DNA of 64,000 bases. Origin: Oscillibacter sp. PC13 (GTDB lineage: Bacteria; Bacillota; Clostridia; Oscillospirales; Oscillospiraceae). Both the position numbers and the translations under genes were made by a program. The stretch covers positions 124,001-188,000 of the forward strand of contig NZ_FOXE01000002.1 in NCBI RefSeq assembly GCF_900115635.1, in the 5' to 3' direction. The notes under the pieces were generated by a model that ran no database searches, was not told the DNA's origin, and saw only the letters and a program-made list of their open reading frames with translations. Shown piece by piece: positions 52,716 through 61,530 of this stretch; the first letter of the stretch is position 1; the number at the start of each line of letters is the position of its first letter.

Positions 52716-55700
52716 TTATTTAATCGTCAACAGCAGCTGGCCGCCCTTGACCGTATCACCCTCAGCCACCAGAATGCTCTCCACCGTGCCGTCCATCCGG
52801 GCAGTGATGGCAGTCTCCATCTTCATGGCCTCAATCGTAGCCAGCGTCTGGTTCTTCTCCACCTTGTCCCCCGTCTTGACGGCGATTTTGCTGACCGCGC
52901 CGGGGATGGAGGATCCTACCTGACTCTTGTCCTCCGGATCCGCCATGGGAACCTTGACAATGTTCTGCTGGGCTGCCTCATCCGGTACCTGCACATCCCG
53001 GCGGATGCCGTTGAGTTCAAAGCTGACGGTACGCATACCCTCCTTATCAACCTCACCGAGGCCCAAATACTTAATCACCAGTGTCTTGCCGTCCGCAATG
53101 TTTACCTTATTGGTCTCTCCTACAGCCAAGCCGTGGAAGAAGACGTGACTGCCCAAGCGCATGATGTAACCGTATTCCTTCTTCCGCTTGACATAGTCCT
53201 CCACAACCTTGGGATACAGGCAGTAGGCAAGAATTGCCCGCCAGGAGGGATCTGGCGTAAAGGCCTGCATCTCCTTCTTCTTCTCTTCGAAATCCACAGC
53301 AGGCAGAAGTTCACCGGGGCGGCAGGTAATGGGTGCTTTGCCCTTCAATACCACACGCTGCAGGTCCTTGGGAAAGCCGCCGGCAGGCTGGCCCATCATG
53401 CCTGAGAAGTAGCTGACAGCGCTGTCCGGGAATGCCAGACTATCGCCTCTTTCCACAATCGTTTCCGGCGTCAGATTGTTCTGTGTCATGAAAATAGCGA
53501 GATCGCCCACCATCTTGGAGGACGGTGTCACCTTCACAATATCGCCCAGCATCTCGTTGACCTTGCGGTAGTTCTCTTTGACCTCTTCAAACCGGTCGCC
53601 CAAACCCAAAGACACCACCTGGGGCTTGAGGTTGGTATACTGGCCGCCGGGAATCTCATAGCGGTAGATATCCGCGTTATTGCACTTGATACCGCCCTCG
53701 AAGGAATCGTAGCGCTTGCGGATATCCTCCCAGTAGTCGGTGAGATGTTGCAGCTGCTGCAGATCCAGGCCGGTATCGCGCTCTGTGCCCTGCAGGGCCG
53801 CCACCACAGCATTCAAAGAAGGCTGGCTGGTCATGCCGGCCATGGAACTGATGGCGCAGTCCACTACGTCCACGCCGGCCTCGGCGGCCAGCAGCAGGGC
53901 GGCCACCTGGTTGCCGGAGGTATCGTGGGTATGGAGCTGAATGGGGATACCGATTTCCTGCTTCAGCGTGGAAACCAATTTCTTTGCTGCATAGGGCTTC
54001 AGGATACCGGACATATCCTTGATGGCCAGCATATGGGCTCCCCGCTTCTCCAGCTCTTTAGCCATGTTGACATAATAATTCAGCGGATATTTGTCCCGGG
54101 TGGGATCCAGAATATCGCCGGTGTAGCAAATGGTGGCCTGGCAAATCTTATCCTGCTTGAGAACTTCGTCCATTGCCACTTCCATGCCGGGAATCCAGTT
54201 CAGCGAGTCAAATACACGGAACACGTCCACGCCGCTGCGGGCAGCTTCCTTGATGAACTCCCGGATGACATTGTCCGGATAGTTTGTATAGCCCACGGCG
54301 TTGGCGCCGCGGAGAAGCATCTGCAGCAGAAGGTTCGGGGCCTTTTCCCGAATCAAATCCAGCCGCTCCCAAGGAGACTCATGCAAAAAGCGGTAGGCCA
54401 CGTCAAAGGTTGCGCCTCCCCAGCACTCCAGAGAGAAGGCATTCGCCAGAATTTCACTGGTCCCCTCCATGCCCTTGACGATGTCGCGGGTACGAACCCG
54501 GGTCGCCAGCAGAGACTGGTGGGCGTCCCGGCAGGTGGTATCGCAAATCAACAGTTTCTTTTGATCCCGTACCCAGTCGGCCACTGCTTTGGGCCCCTTG
54601 GCGTCCAGCATCTGCTTCAGTCCATCCGGCCGGTTGCCGGTAACCGGCGGGAAGCGCGGAGGATCGTAGAGTTTTTGTCCGTCCCGCTCCTTCACAACGA
54701 TATTTGCAATGTACTTGAGCATCTTTGTGGCCCGGTCCTGGCCCTCGTCCAGTTCAAAGAGCTCCGGTGTCTGATCGATAAATTTCGTATGGCACTTGCC
54801 GGCCAGGAAAGTGGCATTGGTCAAAATATTGAGGATAAACGCAATATTGGTCTTTACACCGCGGACATGGATTTCCCGGACCGCCCGCGCAGCCTTGCGG
54901 CACACAGCCTCAAATGTGGAATCCCAGGTAGTGACCTTCACCAGCAGGGAGTCATAGTACGGAGAGATCACCGCGCCGGCACCGGCGGTGGCGCCGTCCA
55001 GCCGGATACCAAAGCCGCCGGGAGAACGGTAAGACGTAATTTTTCCCGTGTCCGGTGCAAAATTGTTGGCCGGATCCTCAGTCGTCACGCGGCACTGGAT
55101 GGCATAGCCATTCTGATGGATACTCTCCTGGCTGGTGATGCCAATCTCAGGGTCGCTGAGCGGCCGCCCCTCTGCAATCAAAATCTGGGAGCGCACCAGG
55201 TCGATGCCCGTTACCATTTCCGTGACGGTGTGCTCCACCTGAATGCGGGGGTTCATCTCGATGAAGTAGTGATGGCCGTCCCGATCCACCAGGAACTCCA
55301 GCGTGCCGGCGTTGACATAGCCGACATGCTTGGCAATTTTGACTGCGTCCCGGTACAGGGCCTCGCGCACCTGCGGATCCACGGAGAAAGCAGGGGTAAA
55401 CTCCACCACTTTCTGATACCGGCGCTGGAGGGAGCAGTCCCGCTCGTACAGATGCACCACATTGCCGTATTCGTCGCCCAGCACCTGAATTTCAATGTGC
55501 TTAGGCTCCACCAGAAACTTTTCCATGAAGATGTCATCGTTGCCGAAAGCCTTTTTGGCCTCTGCCTTCACCAGGTCGAAGTTTGTGCCAACCTCCTCCA
55601 CGGTGTCGCAGCGGCGCATGCCGCGGCCGCCGCCGCCGGCAGCGGCCTTTAAAATGACCGGGAAGCCGAATTCCTGCGCCAGCTTCTGTGCCTCTTCCCG

Positions 55701-56132
55701 GTTTTTCAGCGGCTCAGTGGTTCCGGGGGTGGTGGGCACATCGCAGGCCACCGCCATCTGCTTGGCAGAGAGCTTGTCGCCCATCATATCCAGCACTTTG
55801 GAGGAAGGCCCGATAAACTTAATCCCGTTTTCCTCGCAAACCCGGGCAAAGTCGCCATTCTCACTCAAAAAACCGTAGCCAGGATGAATGGCGTCAGCAC
55901 CGTGCTTCTTGGCCAGCTCGATAATTCTGGGAATATCCAGATAGGCACCCAGCGGACTCTCATTCTCACCAATGAGGTAGGACTCGTCCGCCGCCGTGCG
56001 GAACATGCTGTACGTATCTTCGTTGGAATAGATGGCAATGGTCTGCAGGCCCAGGTCATGACAGGCCCGGAACACACGCATGGCAATTTCGCCGCGGTTT
56101 GCCACCAATACCTTTTTGAAATCTTGACTCAT
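52716..56132 (-). CDS. pyc: Pyruvate carboxylase
   Basis: 1138-aa single-chain biotin enzyme making oxaloacetate from pyruvate, bicarbonate and ATP. Biotin carboxylase domain about 1-450 (GGGGRGMRR ATP loop; EMNPRIQVEHTVTE). Carboxyltransferase domain about 530-800 (DTTCRDAHQSLLATR; HTHDTSGN with metal histidines). Biotin carrier domain at the end (EAMKMETAI; biotinyl lysine 1104). All parts are intact. Long opposite-strand frames here are shadows. Confidence 0.98.
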   Translation of the reverse strand: MSQDFKKVLVANRGEIAMRVFRACHDLGLQTIAIYSNEDTYSMFRTAADESYLIGENESPLGAYLDIPRIIELAKKHGADAIHPGYGFLSENGDFARVCEENGIKFIGPSSKVLDMMGDKLSAKQMAVACDVPTTPGTTEPLKNREEAQKLAQEFGFPVILKAAAGGGGRGMRRCDTVEEVGTNFDLVKAEAKKAFGNDDIFMEKFLVEPKHIEIQVLGDEYGNVVHLYERDCSLQRRYQKVVEFTPAFSVDPQVREALYRDAVKIAKHVGYVNAGTLEFLVDRDGHHYFIEMNPRIQVEHTVTEMVTGIDLVRSQILIAEGRPLSDPEIGITSQESIHQNGYAIQCRVTTEDPANNFAPDTGKITSYRSPGGFGIRLDGATAGAGAVISPYYDSLLVKVTTWDSTFEAVCRKAARAVREIHVRGVKTNIAFILNILTNATFLAGKCHTKFIDQTPELFELDEGQDRATKMLKYIANIVVKERDGQKLYDPPRFPPVTGNRPDGLKQMLDAKGPKAVADWVRDQKKLLICDTTCRDAHQSLLATRVRTRDIVKGMEGTSEILANAFSLECWGGATFDVAYRFLHESPWERLDLIREKAPNLLLQMLLRGANAVGYTNYPDNVIREFIKEAARSGVDVFRVFDSLNWIPGMEVAMDEVLKQDKICQATICYTGDILDPTRDKYPLNYYVNMAKELEKRGAHMLAIKDMSGILKPYAAKKLVSTLKQEIGIPIQLHTHDTSGNQVAALLLAAEAGVDVVDCAISSMAGMTSQPSLNAVVAALQGTERDTGLDLQQLQHLTDYWEDIRKRYDSFEGGIKCNNADIYRYEIPGGQYTNLKPQVVSLGLGDRFEEVKENYRKVNEMLGDIVKVTPSSKMVGDLAIFMTQNNLTPETIVERGDSLAFPDSAVSYFSGMMGQPAGGFPKDLQRVVLKGKAPITCRPGELLPAVDFEEKKKEMQAFTPDPSWRAILAYCLYPKVVEDYVKRKKEYGYIMRLGSHVFFHGLAVGETNKVNIADGKTLVIKYLGLGEVDKEGMRTVSFELNGIRRDVQVPDEAAQQNIVKVPMADPEDKSQVGSSIPGAVSKIAVKTGDKVEKNQTLATIEAMKMETAITARMDGTVESILVAEGDTVKGGQLLLTIK

Positions 56133-56305
56133 GTGGGTTTCCTCCTTTTTCCACAGGGGCAGTTTGCCGGACGCGCCCCTTATTCTGCCGCCTTACGGCG
56201 GCGATTCTTCCTTCTTTTTCCTCGCTCAGTATACTCCCTCACAGCCGTCGGTTGCAACGGAATCTCGCGCCCTTCCAGCATTTTGAGAGGACTTTACATG
56301 TTTTT

Positions 56306-56341
56306 ACGTAAAATTACTTACGTCCTTGTTAATTTTAACAA
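56306..56341. promoter_or_regulatory. Two adjacent palindromes upstream of pyc
   Basis: ACGTAA-N6-TTACGT (56306-56323) and TTGTTAA-TT-TTAACAA (56326-56341) lie side by side in the 303-nt gap before pyc. The second has both half-sites of the clostridial redox repressor Rex (TTGTTAA-N4-TTAACAA), but with 2 rather than 4 bp between them. The rest of the gap holds only the pyc leader, a GCCGCC/GGCGGC-type hairpin near 56190-56205, and the thrS terminator. Confidence 0.45.
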
Positions 56342-56380
56342 TGCTAATAGTTGCTATCAGAAATGGCCTGATTTATCACA

Positions 56381-56416
56381 AACGCCACGCCCCGGACAAA
56401 ACCGGAGCGCGGCGTT
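56381..56416. terminator. thrS-side terminator
   Basis: Imperfect GC-rich stem (56381-56395 and 56402-56416) with loop ACAAAA, about 20 nt after the thrS stop. The longer T run is on the plus strand; the minus side has TTTG. Confidence 0.6.
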
Positions 56417-56435
56417 TTTCCACTGCGGACAGCGC

Positions 56436-58229
56436 TTATTTTTTTGCCTTGGAGTCCACGATATCCCGCAGAAGTGCGGCAAATTCCCCGGTGCTCATGG
56501 CCCCCAGATCGCCGTCGGCCCGGTGCCGGACAGAGACGGTCTGATTCTCCACATCCCGGTCTCCCACCACCAGCATATAGGGCACCTTTCCCAACTGGGC
56601 CTCCCGAATTTTCTTGCCGATCTTCTCATTTCGGTCATCCACTTCCACCCGGAAGCCCTGGGCAAACAGGGTGTCCTTCAGCTGGCGGGCATAGTCGTCC
56701 GCACGCTCGGTAACGGTGAGGATCCGAACCTGCTCCGGTGCCATCCAGGTGGGCAGCGCACCGGCGTATTCCTCGATCAGATAGGCCAGGGTCCGCTCAT
56801 AGCAGCCCAGGGACGTACGGTGGATGATATAGGGTGTCTTCTTCTGGCCGTCCACATCCACATATTCCATACCAAACTGTTTGGCCAGCAGCATGTCGAT
56901 CTGGATGGTGACCAGCGTATCCTCCTTGCCGAACACGTTCTTATACTGAATGTCCAGCTTGGGACCGTAGAAGGCAGCCTCATCGATGCCGATGGTATAC
57001 TTCACATCCAGATCCTCCAGGATCTTGGCCATGGTGTTCTGCGCCAGTTCCCACTGTTCCGGCGTACCCTCGTACTTGTTGTTGGGGTTGGCGGGATCCC
57101 ACTGGGAGAAGCGGAAGGTACACTTGTCCAGCAGGCCCACGGTGCCCAGGCAGTATTTCGCCAAATCCAGGCAGCCCTTGAACTCCTCCTCCAGCTGCTC
57201 GGGCCGCAGAACCAGGTGGCCCTCGGAGATGGTGAACTGGCGAACACGGATGAGTCCGTGCATCTCGCCGGAGTCTTCATTGCGGAACAGCGTGCTGGTC
57301 TCGCCCAGACGCATGGGCAGGTCGCGGTAGCTGCGGCCCCGGTTCAAAAACACCTGATACTGGAAGGGGCAGGTCATGGGGCGGAGCGCAAAGCACTCCT
57401 TCGTCTCGTCCTGGGGATCGCCCAGAACAAACATGCCGTCCAGATAATGGTCCCAGTGGCCAGAGATCTTATACAGCTCCCGCTTGGCCATATAGGGAGT
57501 CTTGGTCAGAAGGTAGCCGCGCCTCTGCTCCTCATCCTCCACCCAGCGCTGCAGGACCTGAATGGTCCTGGCGCCCTTGGGCAGCAGGATGGGAAGTCCC
57601 TGGCCGATGACGTCCACCGTGGTGAAGTACTCCAGCTCCCGGCCCAGCTTGTTGTGATCCCGCTTCAGCGCCTCTTCCTGCTTTCGCAAATACTCATCCA
57701 GCTCGTCCTTCTTGGGGAAGGCCACGCCGTAAATCCGCTGCAGCTGCTTGCGGCTGGAGTCACCGCGCCAATAAGCGGCGTTGCAGGCGGTCAATTTAAT
57801 GGCGTTGCCCTTGATGCGGCCGGTGGAGTCCAGGTGCGGACCGGCGCACAGGTCCGTGAACTCGCCCTGCCGGTAGAAGCTGATAACGGCGTCCTCCGGC
57901 AGATCGTTGATGAGCTCTACCTTATAAGGCTCTTCTTTCTCCTCCATGAACTTGACAGCCTCTGCCCGGGGCAGCTCAAACCGCTCCAGCTTCAGCTTTT
58001 CCTTACAGATTTTCCGCATCTCGCCTTCAATCTGTTCCATATGCTCCGGTGTGAAGGCAAAGGGAGAGTCCAGATCGTAGTAAAAGCCGTTGTCAATCGA
58101 GGGGCCGATGGCCAGCTTTACCTCCGGCCACAGCCGCTTGACGGCCTGGGCCAGAACATGGGAACAGGTGTGCCAATATGTTTTGCGGTACTGCTCGTTT
58201 TCAAAGGTGTACAGGTTTTCTTCAGACAT
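56436..58229 (-). CDS. thrS: Threonyl-tRNA synthetase lacking the TGS domain
   Basis: 597 aa. The frame opens at MSEENLYTFENEQYRKTYW, 29 codons inside the longest ORF, after AGGAGG. It starts directly with the editing (N2) domain (HTCSHVLAQAV, and CAGPHLDSTG with the metal Cys/His). The class II core follows (motif 2 RPMTCPFQYQVF...; motif 3 HRTSLGCYERTLAYLIEEY) and then the anticodon domain. The N-terminal ~60-residue TGS domain of typical bacterial ThrRS is absent. It charges tRNAThr and is controlled by the T-box upstream. Confidence 0.96.
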   Translation of the reverse strand: MSEENLYTFENEQYRKTYWHTCSHVLAQAVKRLWPEVKLAIGPSIDNGFYYDLDSPFAFTPEHMEQIEGEMRKICKEKLKLERFELPRAEAVKFMEEKEEPYKVELINDLPEDAVISFYRQGEFTDLCAGPHLDSTGRIKGNAIKLTACNAAYWRGDSSRKQLQRIYGVAFPKKDELDEYLRKQEEALKRDHNKLGRELEYFTTVDVIGQGLPILLPKGARTIQVLQRWVEDEEQRRGYLLTKTPYMAKRELYKISGHWDHYLDGMFVLGDPQDETKECFALRPMTCPFQYQVFLNRGRSYRDLPMRLGETSTLFRNEDSGEMHGLIRVRQFTISEGHLVLRPEQLEEEFKGCLDLAKYCLGTVGLLDKCTFRFSQWDPANPNNKYEGTPEQWELAQNTMAKILEDLDVKYTIGIDEAAFYGPKLDIQYKNVFGKEDTLVTIQIDMLLAKQFGMEYVDVDGQKKTPYIIHRTSLGCYERTLAYLIEEYAGALPTWMAPEQVRILTVTERADDYARQLKDTLFAQGFRVEVDDRNEKIGKKIREAQLGKVPYMLVVGDRDVENQTVSVRHRADGDLGAMSTGEFAALLRDIVDSKAKK

Positions 58230-58256
58230 GGTAAATCCTCCTTGTGTTGAGGGGTG

Positions 58257-58509
58257 AACATAAAAAATCCCACCCCTGACCAAAATCAGGGGTGAGATAC
58301 GAAAAACGTATTCCACGGTTCCACCCTGCTTGCGGATAAGTGTCCGCCGCTCGTGTCCTCTGTAACGGGAGGTCCCGTCCCAGCCTACGTATCGGTGGGC
58401 GGCTCCAAGGGGGTAGCTGGATCCGGTTCCGGCCAGGACCGCTTACAGCCAGCGGCGATCCCTCTCTGGTGTCATTCCCGGACAGCGTCCTTTTCAATGC
58501 CTTTTAATG
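58257..58509 (-). promoter_or_regulatory. T-box riboswitch of thrS
   Basis: Leader of about 280 nt on the minus strand. The conserved T-box sequence AGGGTGGAACCGTGG is at about 58312-58327. The terminator is CACCCCTGA/TCAGGGGTG (58271-58279 and 58286-58294) followed by a T-rich run. Uncharged tRNAThr would pair with the T-box bulge and favour the antiterminator. The specifier codon was not assigned with confidence. Confidence 0.88.
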
Positions 58510-58515
58510 TAGCAC

Positions 58516-58544
58516 ATGATATCACTCGCATCCTTGACTGTCAA
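58516..58544 (-). promoter_or_regulatory. thrS promoter
   Basis: -35 TTGACA (58539-58544), 17 bp, -10 TATCAT (58516-58521), minus strand. The -35 overlaps the stop codon of the upstream small gene. Confidence 0.8.
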
Positions 58545-58798
58545 GTGAGAATTTTTTCCTGCATTCGTTCCAAAAGCTTTCTGCGCAGAGCTTGGGATTC
58601 TCTGCAATCCGTCTGCTCCCCAGTCAGATAGCAAAAGGCCTCCCGCCATTCGTCGGCAGAGAAATCCCCCGCAGGAATTTGCCTGACAACCTGCGCGATC
58701 CGCTCTCCAAGATACCAGTGCAGGCGCAAATCAGACAGATAGGGACATTCTACCTCTTGCCAGATTCGTTCCAACAGCGTTCTCTGCTTCTTCCGCAT
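58541..58798 (-). CDS. Hypothetical 85-aa protein, XRE-operator controlled
   Basis: 85 aa, starting MRKKQRTLLERIWQEVECPY after AGGAGG (8-nt spacing). Mostly helical, acidic/basic mixed, with DLRLHWYLGERIAQVV and DEWREAFCYLTG segments. I do not recognise a family. It is divergent from a helix-turn-helix regulator, and its promoter is flanked by two copies of the same palindrome, so it is probably the regulator's main target. A small effector, antirepressor or toxin-like role is possible but unproven. Confidence 0.7.
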   Translation of the reverse strand: MRKKQRTLLERIWQEVECPYLSDLRLHWYLGERIAQVVRQIPAGDFSADEWREAFCYLTGEQTDCRESQALRRKLLERMQEKILT

Positions 58799-58829
58799 AG
58801 CCGTTTCCTCCTCGTCTTGCAAACTACAG

Positions 58830-58886
58830 GTGTATAAATACACTATAATATCCAATAATTAATATGTCAAGTGAATAAATACACTT
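58830..58886. promoter_or_regulatory. Paired operators over the small-gene promoter
   Basis: Minus-strand promoter -35 TTGACA (58865-58870), 17 bp, -10 TATAGT (58842-58847). GTGTATAAATACAC (58830-58843) overlaps the -10, and AAGTGAATAAATACACTT (58869-58886) overlaps the -35. The two share GT-N-ATAAATACAC and lie 41 bp apart centre to centre, about four helical turns. Confidence 0.75.
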
Positions 58887-58941
58887 ATAAATTATTTTTT
58901 AGAATCAGCAGTTGGCAGAAAATAGACGCAGAGGTGAGGGT

Positions 58942-59271
58942 ATGGCAATCGATTATCACGAGGTCGGGCAACGGATCTCTGCCAGGCGGAAATCCTTGGG
59001 CCTACGGCAAACCCAGGTCTGTGAGCGGTGTGGTATCAACAACAACTATCTTTCCAACATCGAACGCGCCGTCTCTATCCCCAGTCTGGAAATTTTCATG
59101 CGGATCTGCGCCGCCTTGGACACAACGCCGGACAAACTGCTTTTGGGAACCTCCTCACAGGGAAATGACGGCCTGCGTCAAGAAATTCAGGAGCAGCTGC
59201 GGGGCCTGAACCGAAAGCAACTGGCTTTGGTGAAGAGCTTTATCTCCTGGGCCGCAGAGCAGCCTCTTTGA
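58942..59271 (+). CDS. XRE-family helix-turn-helix regulator
   Basis: 109 aa. The helix-turn-helix is at residues about 8-62 (LGLRQTQVCERCGINNNYLS, then IERAVSIPSLEIFMRICAAL). The C-terminal half (LRQEIQEQLRGLNRKQLALV) is a helical dimerisation region. The start at 58942 has AGGTGAG upstream; the longer frame from 58912 has none. It is divergent from the 85-aa gene, with paired palindromes between, and is very likely the protein that binds them. Confidence 0.9.
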   Translation: MAIDYHEVGQRISARRKSLGLRQTQVCERCGINNNYLSNIERAVSIPSLEIFMRICAALDTTPDKLLLGTSSQGNDGLRQEIQEQLRGLNRKQLALVKSFISWAAEQPL

Positions 59272-59279
59272 CCCGCCGG

Positions 59280-59312
59280 GGGGTGTCTGCCGGTCTGAGC
59301 GGCAGACACCCC
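59280..59312 (+). terminator. Hairpin after the XRE regulator gene
   Basis: 12-bp perfect stem (GGGGTGTCTGCC with 59301-59312) and 9-nt loop, 8 nt past the stop. It lacks a T run. Confidence 0.6.
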
Positions 59313-59359
59313 AAGATGCAAGATGGATTTTACAGTCCTTCGCATCTCGATAGACGACA

Positions 59360-59400
59360 AAAGCGCATCGCTGCTTCAAGCAGCGATGCGCTTTCTTTTT
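59360..59400. terminator. Terminator downstream of the asparaginase gene
   Basis: 14-bp stem AAAGCGCATCGCTG/CAGCGATGCGCTTT (59360-59373 and 59381-59394) with T-rich sequence to 59400. It sits between convergent genes and may serve both. Confidence 0.85.
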
Positions 59401-59402
59401 CA

Positions 59403-60392
59403 TCAGGCCGGCCAGAGAATGTCCATGGCGACAGGCGTATAGAACAGCCGCTCCACCTCCCGGGGGTCGCGGGTTCGGCCCAAAATCCACATGAGCTTTG
59501 CCACCACCGCCTCCGTCGTCATGTCATAGGCCTCCAGCACACCCAGATCGTTTTTCAGGCGGTGTCCCACATGGTAGACACCCAAGTCGCTGCCCTCCTT
59601 TTCCACCTGGGTCGTGAGGACGATGGTTTTTCCCCGGTTCAGCGCGCCGCGGACGCAGTCGTAAAATCCACTGCTCTCAGGTAAGCCGCCCACACCGAAA
59701 CTTTCAATAATTAAGGCGTCGTTCCGTTCCAGCAGGAAGTCCGCCTGCTCCCGGCCAGTGCCGGGAACCAGCTTCATTAAAGCCACCTTTTGATTCAGCG
59801 TCTCGCTGAATACCGGCTCTGCGCCACAGTCCTGACGGATATACCGCAGCAAAACGCCATCCCGCAGAACGCCCAGCTCCGGAAAATTGATGCTGGAGAA
59901 GGCCTGGAAGCTCTTGGATCGGGTCTTTTTCGCCCGAGTACCCAAAATCACCCGGCCGTTGAACACAATGGAAACTCCCGGCATATCCTCCGCGGCGCAG
60001 CGGATAGCATCTGTCAGATTAATTTTGGAATCCGTGGAGTCAAAGCCCATGGGCTTCTGTGCTCCGGTCAGGACGATAGGCTTTGGGCTTTTCTGCACCA
60101 GATAGCTCAGCGCTGCCGCAGTATAGGCCATGGTATCCGTGCCGTGCGTCAGCACAAAGCCGTCGTATGCATCATAGTTGTCCCGGATGCAGCGGGTCAT
60201 AGCCAGCCAGTGCTCCGGCGCCATATTGGTACTGTCCAGGTTCAGCAGCTGCAGACAATCCACATGACAGACCTCTGAAATGGCCGGGACATGTGCCAGC
60301 AGCTGCTCCGTCGTCAATTCCGGTGCCAGGCCGCTCTCTGTCACCTCAGAGGCAATGGTGCCGCCGGTCCCGATCAGCAAAATCTTTTTCAT
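59403..60392 (-). CDS. ansA: L-asparaginase, type I
   Basis: 329 aa. The nucleophile loop is IGTGGTIAS (residues about 6-14), and the second catalytic segment VLTHGTDTMAYTA holds the Thr-Asp pair. There is no signal peptide, so it is the cytoplasmic form converting asparagine to aspartate and ammonia. It lies 9 nt downstream of the SbcD-like gene in one minus-strand run. Confidence 0.94.
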   Translation of the reverse strand: MKKILLIGTGGTIASEVTESGLAPELTTEQLLAHVPAISEVCHVDCLQLLNLDSTNMAPEHWLAMTRCIRDNYDAYDGFVLTHGTDTMAYTAAALSYLVQKSPKPIVLTGAQKPMGFDSTDSKINLTDAIRCAAEDMPGVSIVFNGRVILGTRAKKTRSKSFQAFSSINFPELGVLRDGVLLRYIRQDCGAEPVFSETLNQKVALMKLVPGTGREQADFLLERNDALIIESFGVGGLPESSGFYDCVRGALNRGKTIVLTTQVEKEGSDLGVYHVGHRLKNDLGVLEAYDMTTEAVVAKLMWILGRTRDPREVERLFYTPVAMDILWPA

Positions 60393-60401
60393 GTCTCCTC
60401 C

Positions 60402-61499
60402 TCAGCCCAGGTCCCGGTGGTCCAGCGCCGCCAGGCCGAATCGGACCGCTTGGGTAATGGTTTTCCGCTCCTGTTCAGTTTTGGCTGCATCCAGCTTTGC
60501 CCGCAGCTCCCGCAGGAACAGCCCGCGCAGGGAGTCTTCCTCCGCGCGCTTCCAAATATCCTCTGCCATCCGGGTGTAATCCTGGATCTCCAGCGCATAG
60601 AACCGATCTGTCAGCATCTCCTGCAGAGCGCCGGCATCGACTCCCCGTTCCCCGGTCTCTCCGGTCAGGAGAATTCGATACAGGTCCGCAGCTGTGGATT
60701 CCGGCAGAGCCGCCTCCACAGCCTCCTGGGGCACTTTGCCGGTAACATCCACCTTCAGAATCTCATACCGCCGCCGGGCGAAGGGTACAAAGTCCAGGGA
60801 AACAGATCCATCCTCCCCAAGGGCACCCTCGTAAAATCCCTTCTCCCCCAGTTCATCGAAACCCCGTCCCTCAATGCAGCCGGGCCAAGCGCACAGTGTC
60901 CCCCCCAGCCTCAGCGGCTCCGCCCGCTTATGAATGTGCCCCAATGCCAGATAGGAAAGACCGCTGGCGGCAGCCTCCTCTTTGCAGATGGGGTTGTAGC
61001 GTCCTTCCCCTGCATCCAGTTCTCCATGGAGCAGGCCCAGGTGAATTTTTCCATCCACCGGAGCAGAAAATCCTTCCAGCAACCCCGCGGCCTGCTCCGG
61101 CGCGGTGAAGGCCGCTCCGTGAATCGCCAGGTTCCACTCCGGAAACTCCAGCACCGTCATTCGGTTTTCCTGAAAGATGTGCACATTGTCCGGCCAGTCC
61201 ACTGTCTGCCAGGCCGTGCCGGAGCCGTACCAGTCGTGATTGCCTGGGGCAATCACCACCTGGGCTTCCATCTGGCAAAAGGCCCTCGCCAAATACTCTC
61301 CCGTCTCCCGGTACGTGCTGCCGCTGTCAAACAGATCTCCGGCCAGCAGAACCAACCGGATACCACGGCTGTTCACATAATTGGCCAGCCGGAGAACCTG
61401 CTCCCGGCTCTCCCTGCGGCGGGATGCCGCCTGCTGGGGCGGCAGGGCGCCGAAGGCGCTGTCCAGATGAAAATCCGCTGCGTGAATGAATCGAAGCAT
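60402..61499 (-). CDS. SbcD/YhaO-type DNA-repair metallophosphoesterase
   Basis: 365 aa. Calcineurin-like phosphoesterase motifs in order: AADFHLDSAFG, LLAGDLFDSG, APGNHDWYGSG, GLLHGELDAG and LALGHIHKRA. A C-terminal helical extension follows, as in YhaO/SbcD. The ATPase partner (SbcC/YhaN) that normally follows is absent; asparaginase comes next instead. The start at 61499 is chosen because the longer frame runs through the upstream gene. Confidence 0.88.
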   Translation of the reverse strand: MLRFIHAADFHLDSAFGALPPQQAASRRRESREQVLRLANYVNSRGIRLVLLAGDLFDSGSTYRETGEYLARAFCQMEAQVVIAPGNHDWYGSGTAWQTVDWPDNVHIFQENRMTVLEFPEWNLAIHGAAFTAPEQAAGLLEGFSAPVDGKIHLGLLHGELDAGEGRYNPICKEEAAASGLSYLALGHIHKRAEPLRLGGTLCAWPGCIEGRGFDELGEKGFYEGALGEDGSVSLDFVPFARRRYEILKVDVTGKVPQEAVEAALPESTAADLYRILLTGETGERGVDAGALQEMLTDRFYALEIQDYTRMAEDIWKRAEEDSLRGLFLRELRAKLDAAKTEQERKTITQAVRFGLAALDHRDLG

Positions 61500-61530
61500 A
61501 TCTCCGCCTCCTGCGCTCAATTCCGGGGAT

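Noticed and set aside
53745-55652. 635-aa plus-strand frame opposite pyc
   Set aside because: Antisense to the conserved carboxyltransferase and biotin carboxylase domains; composition is typical of a shadow frame.
55884-58250. 788-aa plus-strand frame opposite pyc/thrS
   Set aside because: Shadow of two well-supported minus-strand genes; it crosses a terminator region and has no family resemblance.
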